Source: Bacillota bacterium
GTDB taxonomy: Bacteria > Bacillota > Clostridia > Oscillospirales > Acutalibacteraceae
Reading direction: 5' to 3'
Assembly (NCBI GenBank): GCA_023460155.1
Contig: JAEWRF010000146.1
Coordinates: forward strand, 1-10,840
DNA length: 10,840 nucleotides
Part shown: positions 1-5,275 of the stretch, one piece after another
Numbering within the stretch: position 1 is the stretch's first letter
How the letters are laid out: each line of letters starts with the position of its first letter
Position numbers and translations under genes: made by a program
Notes under the pieces: generated by a model
What the model saw: only the letters and a program-made list of their open reading frames with translations
What the model was told of the DNA's origin: nothing
The model's database searches: none

Positions 1-419
1 ACGCAGCAGTGGAGGCCGCGCGCGCCGGAGACGCCGGTAAGGGCTTTTCCGTGGTTGCCGAAGAGGTGCGCAACCTTGCGGCAAAGTCTTCGGAAGCGGC
101 AAAGCAGACATCCGGTTTGATCGAACAGTCCTCCGCAGCCGTTTCACAGGGCGAGGAGCTGGCAGCAGAGACGGCCCGGCTGCTTGAAGATGTTTCTGAA
201 AAAGCAAAGCTCGCCGGGCATTCGATCGAACAGGCCGAGGAGGCTTCAGCCCGGCAGTCCGACGCCATCAGTCAGATTACGCAGGGGCTTCTGCAGGTAT
301 CGACCGTTGTGCAGACAAATGCGGCAACCGCGGAGGAAAGCTCGGCTTCCAGCGAAGAGCTGGCCTCGCAGGCTCAGATTCTTCAGCAGGGAATCGGAAG
401 ATTCAAGCTAAGAGAATAA
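1..419 (+). CDS. Methyl-accepting chemotaxis protein, C-terminal fragment (5' end outside window)
   Basis: The frame is open from the left edge (reading gca gca gtg gag from base 3) to the TAA at 417-419, so this is the last ~139 residues of a longer gene. It begins inside the most conserved part of the MCP signalling domain, the hairpin tip: AAVEAARAG, then GKGFSVVAEEVRNLA and S-EAAKQT. This tip contacts CheA and CheW to control the flagellar motor. The rest is the heptad-rich descending helix, with Glu/Gln/Ala-rich stretches typical of adaptation-methylation regions (TNAATAEESSASSEELA), ending in FKLRE. No CheR-docking pentapeptide is visible at the C-terminus. The sensor domain, and so the ligand, lies outside the window. 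An apparent start at base 9 is an internal valine codon, not a true start. No clear terminator follows the stop. Confidence 0.95.
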   Translation, partial: AAVEAARAGDAGKGFSVVAEEVRNLAAKSSEAAKQTSGLIEQSSAAVSQGEELAAETARLLEDVSEKAKLAGHSIEQAEEASARQSDAISQITQGLLQVSTVVQTNAATAEESSASSEELASQAQILQQGIGRFKLRE

Positions 420-516
420 GAATTGGGTTTCTATGGGCAATCCCGTACAAAAGCGGACGTCAGCATAAGAATCTCCCTCCTTGGAAAACTATATTGAAAA
501 AGGAGGTGAGTTTACA

Positions 517-813
517 GTGCCGGAGGAAAATAAGGACTTATCAAAGCTGCCGATGCAGACGCTGAAAGACGTCCCTCAGCCCAACGCGGACGCCAAACAG
601 ATCACCGGTTTGGTGAAAGAAGGCGGGCGGATCACGGGGTATCAGCTGTCGGACGGCCGGGTGCTCAATAAGCAGGAAGGCGTTCAGCTTGCCAAGCAAG
701 GCGGCATTCGCGGGGTCGGTGTTGCTACAAGAAATGGAAACGAGTATTTAAAATCTTTGCCGGATGATGAGGAAGGAAATAACCTGAGTAATTTACCCTC
801 TGTCTCGCAGTAA
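517..813 (+). CDS. DUF3892 domain protein, 98 aa
   Basis: A small soluble protein of unknown function. Residues ~26-80 match the DUF3892 pattern as I recall it: ITGLVKEGGRITGYQLSDGR, then LNKQEGVQLAKQGGI and GVGVATRNGNEYLKSLPD. The GVxVATRNGxEYLRSLPD end is the most recognisable part. DUF3892 proteins are small and common in Clostridia and Bacilli. I know of no assigned biochemical role. The GTG at 517 is preferred as start because a strong ribosome binding site (AGGAGGTGAG, 501-510) sits 6 nt upstream. An upstream in-frame TTG at 481 has no such site and would place the site inside the gene. The N-terminal 25 residues and the acidic, Asn/Ser-rich C-terminus (DDEEGNNLSNLPSVSQ) look disordered. 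There are no membrane segments or signal peptide. No partner is evident: the preceding gene encodes a chemoreceptor and the next gene is convergent. Confidence 0.85.
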   Translation: MPEENKDLSKLPMQTLKDVPQPNADAKQITGLVKEGGRITGYQLSDGRVLNKQEGVQLAKQGGIRGVGVATRNGNEYLKSLPDDEEGNNLSNLPSVSQ

Positions 814-824
814 GATCAAAATAG

Positions 825-874
825 AAAAGAGTAATGCCCGCAAGCCGCGGCGGCTTGCGGGCATTACTCTTTTT
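825..874. terminator. Bidirectional intrinsic terminator between convergent genes
   Basis: A perfect 23-bp inverted repeat (825-847 and 851-873) with a 3-nt CGG loop. The stem is GC-rich in the middle (TGCCCGCAAGCCG) and has AAAAGAG/CTCTTTT outer ends, so a T-run follows the hairpin on either strand. It lies 12 bp after the DUF3892 stop and 23 bp after the stop of the minus-strand P-type ATPase, as expected for a terminator serving both genes. Confidence 0.95.
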
Positions 875-896
875 CTGTGCCCGGCCGGGCGGAAAA

Positions 897-3425
897 TCAT
901 GTCCGTCTGCTAAAGCCGATCCACTTTACTATTTCATACCACAAAACAGAAACAGCTGAAATGCCGATGGCCAGAATGAACTGGCCAATCGTAAGCGGGG
1001 CCATCTTCAAGATGGCGTTGAGCGGAGAATAAAGAATGATAAGCAATCCGGCTACCGTTCCGAACAGGATTGCCCACAAGACCTTATCCTTAGCCAGACG
1101 ATGAATAGACTGAAATACAAAGTCGCGGTTTGAGCTGTTCACCAGAACGAGGAACAGGTTGGCAAGTATGAGAATCGAGAGTCCCATTGTCCTTGCAAGG
1201 GAAGCATTTTCCGGACTCCGCTGTAAGAAGGCAAAATAGGTTCCAAACGAAGCGGCAAATATGGCGAACCCTTGCGCAACGCTTTTCAAAAGGATGCCGC
1301 GCGTCAGTATTTTTTCCTTGGGGTCGCGCGGGTTACGCTCCATGATGTTCCGCTCGGCCGGCTGACGCTCCAAAACGATGGAGCAGGTCGGGTCGATGAT
1401 CAGTTCCAGCAAAACGACGTGAAGCGGCAGCAGAAACAGGCAGGCCGGGCTGATGCCGAGGAACGGCGCGAGCAGTGCGGAAAAGGCAATTGGAATGTGG
1501 ATGGTGAACACGTAGCCCACCGCTTTGCGGATATTATCATAGATTCTTCTTCCGTCCCGAACCGTATCCACGATCGTGGAAAAATTGTCGTCCATTAAAA
1601 TCAGGTCTGCGGCTTCCCGCGACACTTCGGAGCCGCGTTTGCCCATCGCGATGCCGATATCCGCATACTTCAACGCCGGAGCGTCGTTCACTCCGTCGCC
1701 GGTCATGGCCACAATTTCCCCGTTTTCTTTCAGCGCTTTTACGATGCGCATTTTATGCTCCGGGATAACGCGCGAGAAAATGCTGACATCACGGACACGT
1801 TCCCGCAGTTCTTCGTCGTTCATGCCGTTCAGTTCGTCACCCGTAATGATGTGGTCGGAATTCGGCATGCCAATCTGCTTTGCGATGGAGCTCGCGGTAA
1901 TTCCGTTATCGCCGGTGATCATAACCACGCGGATTCCGGCTTTCGTGCACCGCCGGATATCTTCCTTTACCGATTCCCTCGGCGGGTCGGCAAGGGCAAC
2001 GAGGCCGCACAAGGTAAGTTTACAGTCGGTAATGGCCGCCGGAATTCCAGCCGTATCGTCAGGTTTCATGATTCCGACCGCTATCACACGAAGTCCCTGA
2101 GAGGACAACTCCCGGATTTTGTTTTCGGCCTGTTTCCTCTCTTCATCGGAAAGGGTACAGATCGTCAGAATCCTTTCCGGAGAGCCTTTTGCTGCGATCA
2201 GAATTTCTCCGTCGTGCCGCCAGACGTGCCCCATCATCTTCAACTCATTGGTAAAAGCGTATTCCGTGAGGAGGCTCCCGCCGAACAGGTGCTCCGTGCC
2301 GATGCCCTTTTCCCCGCAGTAAGCAATCATTGCTTTTTCCATGGGGTCGTATGCGTTTGTTTCACAGGCAAGGCCCATCGTTTCAATCAGCGTATTCGCA
2401 TCGCCGTCCGGCGCCCAGACATCCTGAACAGACATCCGATTCATCGTGATCGTTCCGGTCTTGTCGACACATAAAACAGATACGGCGCCCAGTGTTTCCA
2501 CAGACGGCAGCTTTCGGACAAGGGATTGCCTCTTCGCGAGCCGCCATGCTCCCATGGAAAGGAAAACCGTAAGAATCACGGGAAACTCTTCCGGGATCAT
2601 CGCCATGGCAAGCGTGATTCCGGACAGAATACTCTCGATGATGCGTTCGCCAAACGCGTGGTCGGGCAAGTCAAAATACGTAAAAACACACACCAGAGCG
2701 AAAAGTACGGCGGCGATGATGGAGCATGTTTTTACAAGGCTTCCGGTCTGCTTTTGCAGCGGCGTAGGGCTTTCCGGAGCCGACACGACATTGGCACCGA
2801 TCTTGCCGTATTCCGTAGCTGCCCCGATCTTATCGACCTGAACGACGGCGCTGCCCTGCGTCACAAGCGTGCCCGCGTAACAAGTATCTTTGCGCCAGTA
2901 ATCCGAACTGGGTTCCGCCTGATCGAGCGTTACTTTCCAGACACCTTCGGCTTCACCGGTGAGCGACGATTCGTCAACACAAAGGTCGTTCGCTTCCAAA
3001 ATCTTTCCATCGGCTGGGATTTTTACACCTTCGGCGATGATCATGAGATCGCCCGGCACCAGATTGACGCTTTCAATGGTCTGCTGTCTGCCGTCGCGGA
3101 TTACCTGCACATGCGGAGCGGACAAATCTTTTAAGGCGTTCAGCGTTTGATCGGTTTTCCATTCCTGAACGAGATCAATGCTGATGATGCCGACAACAAA
3201 AATCAGCATAATCGCGCCGTCCCGGGGTTCCCCTAAAAAGAAATAGATGGTGGCGGCAACCAGCAAAAGAAGGAACATGGGTTCGCTGATCGTGTGCAGT
3301 GCTTTGCGAATGAAACTTTGCTTTTTTTGCGGCGTTAATTCGTTTCTGCCGAACTTTTCCTGTAATGTCCTGGCCTGATCCGCAGTAAGGCCTTGTGTGA
3401 GGAAAGTTTTCTTCGGGTTTGTCAT
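897..3425 (-). CDS. P2-type cation-transporting ATPase, 842 aa
   Basis: An integral membrane pump that couples ATP hydrolysis to cation transport. All catalytic parts are present in order. These are an N-terminal cation-ATPase domain (~10-60), M1-M2 (~48-88), an actuator domain with TGEA (156-159), M4 with PEEFP (278-282), and the phosphorylation site DKTGTIT (Asp321). Then come the nucleotide-binding KGSPE (413-417), TGDN (504-507), the hinge TGDGVNDAP (575-583), and a C-terminal helical bundle M5-M10 (~635-835). Length and layout fit the PMCA/SERCA-like (COG0474) group, not the heavy-metal P1B group, as there is no CPC and no N-terminal metal domain. The ion-site helices deviate from Ca2+-ATPases (PEEFP in M4, ELIIDPT in M6), so the ion is uncertain. 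Calcium is the default guess. The ATG at 3425 has GGAGGT at 3433-3438, 7 nt upstream. The gene has its own promoter and a long structured leader. Confidence 0.93.
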   Translation of the reverse strand: MTNPKKTFLTQGLTADQARTLQEKFGRNELTPQKKQSFIRKALHTISEPMFLLLLVAATIYFFLGEPRDGAIMLIFVVGIISIDLVQEWKTDQTLNALKDLSAPHVQVIRDGRQQTIESVNLVPGDLMIIAEGVKIPADGKILEANDLCVDESSLTGEAEGVWKVTLDQAEPSSDYWRKDTCYAGTLVTQGSAVVQVDKIGAATEYGKIGANVVSAPESPTPLQKQTGSLVKTCSIIAAVLFALVCVFTYFDLPDHAFGERIIESILSGITLAMAMIPEEFPVILTVFLSMGAWRLAKRQSLVRKLPSVETLGAVSVLCVDKTGTITMNRMSVQDVWAPDGDANTLIETMGLACETNAYDPMEKAMIAYCGEKGIGTEHLFGGSLLTEYAFTNELKMMGHVWRHDGEILIAAKGSPERILTICTLSDEERKQAENKIRELSSQGLRVIAVGIMKPDDTAGIPAAITDCKLTLCGLVALADPPRESVKEDIRRCTKAGIRVVMITGDNGITASSIAKQIGMPNSDHIITGDELNGMNDEELRERVRDVSIFSRVIPEHKMRIVKALKENGEIVAMTGDGVNDAPALKYADIGIAMGKRGSEVSREAADLILMDDNFSTIVDTVRDGRRIYDNIRKAVGYVFTIHIPIAFSALLAPFLGISPACLFLLPLHVVLLELIIDPTCSIVLERQPAERNIMERNPRDPKEKILTRGILLKSVAQGFAIFAASFGTYFAFLQRSPENASLARTMGLSILILANLFLVLVNSSNRDFVFQSIHRLAKDKVLWAILFGTVAGLLIILYSPLNAILKMAPLTIGQFILAIGISAVSVLWYEIVKWIGFSRRT

Positions 3426-3653
3426 AACAGTTACCTCCGTATCGCCTTCCGGCGTTTCCTAAAGATAGCTCTATGGCACGCTATAATTCTTTCAATTCCA
3501 AATAGGTATAAAAAAACACACCTATGGAACATACAACTGTCCCACAGATGTGATATCAATCAATCCGCTGCCGTCACCGGCCCAGCCCCACAAACCTATC
3601 GGTTCATCGCCTGCTCAGTTTGTACTGTAGATTTATATGCAGTGCAAAGAGAT
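3426..3653 (-). promoter_or_regulatory. Long structured 5' leader of the P-type ATPase gene (candidate attenuator/riboswitch)
   Basis: From the predicted transcription start near 3653 to the ATG at 3425 is about 228 nt without a convincing gene. On the minus strand, in transcript order, it holds several elements. First is a hairpin ATGAACC/GGTTTGT with a GATA loop (3590-3607). Next is a stem GCTG..CCG/CGG..CAGC capped by a GTGA tetraloop (~3566-3585). A strong intrinsic terminator follows (3510-3552). After an AT-rich stretch, a CGCC/GGCG hairpin with a GGAA tetraloop (~3445-3456) precedes the ribosome binding site. AGGTTTGTG (3589-3597) can also pair, with a 2-nt bulge and one G-U, with CACATCT (3546-3552), the 5' arm of the terminator. 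This gives mutually exclusive folds. I could not match it to a known riboswitch class from memory. Confidence 0.5.
3510..3552 (-). terminator. Intrinsic terminator inside the ATPase leader
   Basis: On the minus strand, 3552-3538 (CACATCTGTGGGACA) pairs with 3531-3517 (TGTTCCATAGGTGTG) over 15 continuous positions including three G-U pairs. The loop is 6 nt (GTTGTA), and seven T's follow immediately (3516-3510). This is a textbook rho-independent terminator. It lies about 100 nt after the predicted ATPase transcription start and 84 nt before its ATG. Transcription from either the lacI-type gene or the ATPase promoter would therefore meet it. It could simply end the upstream regulator transcript. 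Its position downstream of a good promoter suggests it also gates ATPase expression. Confidence 0.85.
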
Positions 3654-3659
3654 TCTCCA

Positions 3660-3688
3660 ATATTAATATATGCAGGGCGATTTGTCAA
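3660..3688 (-). promoter_or_regulatory. Predicted sigma-A promoter for the P-type ATPase gene
   Basis: On the minus strand, a consensus -35 TTGACA (3688-3683), a 17-bp spacer and a -10 TAATAT (3665-3660; 4 of 6 consensus positions). It starts 43 bp after the stop of the LacI-family gene. I saw no better -35/-10 pair nearer the ATPase start. The -10 is imperfect, so the exact start could shift by a base or two. Confidence 0.6.
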
Positions 3689-3730
3689 GGTGTAACTTTT
3701 TTATTCCGGCACAATGCTTTATCGGTGCTC

Positions 3731-4855
3731 TTAAGCCTTCCGGGTCTGGAGAAGGATCGGTAAGTTTTCGTCCGGGGCGGCGGCGCGGCTCTCAGAATTC
3801 TGAAGTTCATTCGGAGCGGTAACGCTGTCCCGCTCCACGAGGTGCGTGGAAATTGTAATGCGATACACCCCGGTTCTTCCATTTGCCGGGGCGGATTCCC
3901 CGTCCAGAATCCGTTGGTGGAGAATTTCCATCGCGGTTGTTCCCAGCTGCTCCTTCATTACCCGGATCGTGGTAAGCGTCGGGTCGATCATGGTGCAAAT
4001 CGGCATGTCGTCAAAGCCTACGATGGAAATATCCTCCGGGACGCGATATCCTTTGGACTTTAAAGCGCGGATACAGGCGGCGGCAATGATATCGTTGTCA
4101 GCAAAGAAAGCGGAAAGCGGCTTGCCCCCCGCCTCCAGCCATGCACACATATCATAATAGGCCTGTTCGGAAGAAATGCCGACATCAATCGTTTGAATTG
4201 CCGCAGAATCGCCCAGCCCGCGCTCGTTTCGGGCCTTCACTACACCGGCCTGCCGTTCGTCGAAATTGTCAATGCGGCTTTTCGACCGCAGATAACCGAC
4301 GTCACGGTGCCCTTTATCCAGCAAATAGGTAACCGCCCTGTAAGCGCCCCGCAGGTTGTCGGAAACCACGCAGTCCACATCCACCATGCTTGTCGCATTG
4401 TCTACCATAATAATCGGTATGGTCAGCTTCTCCATACCGCACGTATATGCTTTCTCGAGGTGTCTGTCCTCCACTTCCGTAGCCAACATGATCAACCCCG
4501 CCACATCTTTGCTGACGGTTGAGATTTGTTCGGCCCAGTCACCGGTTGAATAGAAATAGCTGACCAGTACGTTGTAGCCGTATTCCTTCGCTTTCGCCTC
4601 AATGCCCTGGAGAACGATCGAATAGAAAGACGTCTCCTTTACTGTATCGCCGCCTTCCAGGAAAATCACATAGCGGATATTCTGCGAAGCGGCAGCAGAT
4701 GACTTCTTCTGGACCGAGTAACCCATACGAACGGCCTCGGCCAATATTTTTTCACGTGTCGAGACGCTGATGCCGGGTTTACCATTCATGGCAAGAGAAA
4801 CGGCTGAGGCTGAAATGCCAAGCCTTTCAGCTATATTTTTCGCGGTAATCTCCAT
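3731..4855 (-). CDS. LacI-family transcriptional regulator, 374 aa
   Basis: A DNA-binding repressor (or activator) expected to respond to a sugar or sugar phosphate. Residues ~3-25 form the LacI helix-turn-helix (ITAKNIAERLGISASAVSLA, then MNGKPGIS). A hinge region to ~55 follows, then a periplasmic-binding-protein-like ligand domain (~60-340). Family hallmarks are DKGHRDVGYL, FFADNDIIAAACIRALKSKG and VPEDISIVGFDDMP. The ATG at 4855 has AGGAGA (4862-4867) 5 nt upstream. It is transcribed divergently from the sugar ABC operon, the usual position for a local regulator. A palindrome over its own -10 suggests autoregulation. After the typical family end (HLVERDSV, to residue 345) there is an extra 29-residue polar tail rich in Ala, Glu, Asn and Ser, of unknown role. 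The effector cannot be read from sequence; the operon's sugar or its phosphate is the natural guess. Confidence 0.93.
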   Translation of the reverse strand: MEITAKNIAERLGISASAVSLAMNGKPGISVSTREKILAEAVRMGYSVQKKSSAAASQNIRYVIFLEGGDTVKETSFYSIVLQGIEAKAKEYGYNVLVSYFYSTGDWAEQISTVSKDVAGLIMLATEVEDRHLEKAYTCGMEKLTIPIIMVDNATSMVDVDCVVSDNLRGAYRAVTYLLDKGHRDVGYLRSKSRIDNFDERQAGVVKARNERGLGDSAAIQTIDVGISSEQAYYDMCAWLEAGGKPLSAFFADNDIIAAACIRALKSKGYRVPEDISIVGFDDMPICTMIDPTLTTIRVMKEQLGTTAMEILHQRILDGESAPANGRTGVYRITISTHLVERDSVTAPNELQNSESRAAAPDENLPILLQTRKA

Positions 4856-4905
4856 TTTTTATCTCCTACCTAATAGTGATGTAATACAACAGGAAATGAC
4901 AGGAG

Positions 4906-4928
4906 GAAACAACACTAACCATTGTTTC
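4906..4928. repeat. Second inverted GAAACAA/TTGTTTC pair in the regulator leader
   Basis: GAAACAA (4906-4912) and TTGTTTC (4922-4928) are perfect 7-bp inverted arms around a 9-bp centre. They lie downstream of the regulator's transcription start. The half-sites share the GTTTC/GAAAC core with the 25-bp palindrome at 4945-4969 but in the opposite orientation. The two centres are 40 bp apart, about four helical turns. It could be an auxiliary regulator site, or a chance hairpin in the mRNA leader. Confidence 0.35.
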
Positions 4929-4944
4929 AAGGATATACGTTATT

Positions 4945-4969
4945 TGTTTCACTTATTATAAGGGAAACA
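4945..4969. promoter_or_regulatory. Predicted operator palindrome overlapping the regulator's -10 box
   Basis: A 25-bp inverted repeat with 11 of 12 paired positions matching: left arm TGTTTCACTTAT, central T, right arm ATAAGGGAAACA. The central ATTATA (4955-4960) is the -10 TATAAT of the minus-strand regulator promoter, so binding there would block the regulator's own transcription. No second good copy was found near the plus-strand operon promoter. That this LacI protein binds here is inference from position and symmetry. Confidence 0.6.
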
Positions 4970-4983
4970 TGTGCCGAAATCAA
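4955..4983 (-). promoter_or_regulatory. Predicted sigma-A promoter of the LacI-family gene
   Basis: On the minus strand, -35 TTGATT (4983-4978), a 17-bp spacer and a perfect -10 TATAAT (4960-4955). Transcription would begin near 4948, giving a ~93-nt leader before the ATG at 4855. The -10 lies at the centre of the 25-bp palindrome. Confidence 0.75.
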
Positions 4984-5117
4984 GGTCAGAACTAAATTTT
5001 ATCATCAATTTATAAAAAATTTAATTAGCTGCGAAAAGAAAATTCAGACAATTGCATAAACAGTTCATAGATTATGTGTGCATTTGTACAAAATTGATTT
5101 AACAATATTCCACTGTC
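4984..5117. other. AT-rich core of the divergent intergenic region
   Basis: The 420 bp between the divergent genes (4856-5275) contain no convincing gene. This middle part is markedly more AT-rich than the flanking coding DNA, with A/T tracts such as TTTATAAAAAATTTAATTAG around 5008-5028 that could act as UP-element-like or bent DNA. A short perfect palindrome, TTTGTACAAA, lies at 5083-5092, about 60 bp upstream of the operon transcription start. No cre-like catabolite-repression site with a central CG was recognised. Confidence 0.4.
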
Positions 5118-5145
5118 TTGACAAATATTACGTTTATGCTAAAAT
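5118..5145 (+). promoter_or_regulatory. Predicted sigma-A promoter of the sugar ABC operon
   Basis: A perfect -35 TTGACA (5118-5123), a 16-bp spacer and a -10 TAAAAT (5140-5145; 5 of 6 consensus positions). Transcription would begin near 5152, leaving a ~124-nt leader before the binding-protein ATG at 5276. Confidence 0.75.
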
Positions 5146-5219
5146 TGTGCTAATGAGTTTTGCGGATAATTTACTAAATATTTATCAAACTCAGACCTCG
5201 GATTTCGTGTGGTGCCTTC

Positions 5220-5236
5220 ACGTGCAAAATGCACGT
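5220..5236 (+). promoter_or_regulatory. Leader hairpin upstream of the binding-protein gene
   Basis: A perfect 7-bp inverted repeat, ACGTGCA and TGCACGT, around an AAA loop. It lies in the operon leader, 27 bp before the ribosome binding site GGGGAG (5264-5269). The sequence after it (TTTCTATAAAAAGGG) lacks a T-run, so it is not a terminator. It may stabilise the mRNA or, read as DNA, be a symmetric protein site. A second partial pairing (CGTG near 5207 with CACG at 5219-5222) overlaps it. Confidence 0.45.
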
Positions 5237-5275
5237 TTCTATAAAAAGGGCAAAATATGAAAAGGGGAGATTGTA

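Noticed and set aside
481..516. TTG at 481 as start of the DUF3892 gene
   Set aside because: It has no ribosome site, and the strong AGGAGGTGAG at 501-510 would fall inside the gene. The GTG at 517 fits better.
1755..2474. 239-codon plus-strand open frame inside the P-type ATPase region
   Set aside because: It lies opposite the conserved catalytic motifs of the ATPase. The predicted peptide has no recognisable domain and no good ribosome binding site.
3590..3620. GGCGATG in the ATPase leader resembles the opening of the crcB (fluoride) motif
   Set aside because: The remaining conserved parts of that motif (the CTGATGG.CTCCTAC-like end and pseudoknot partners) are not seen, and a fluoride switch would be an unusual match for a P-type ATPase.
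3393..3695. 100-codon plus-strand frame spanning the ATPase start and leader
   Set aside because: It overlaps the ATPase start, promoter and terminator in antisense. It has no recognisable domain or ribosome site.
5054..5139. Inverted 8-mers GCATAAAC (5054-5061) and GTTTATGC (5132-5139) around the operon -35
   Set aside because: An 8-bp inverted match separated by ~70 bp is expected about once by chance in a region of this size, and each half alone is not symmetric.
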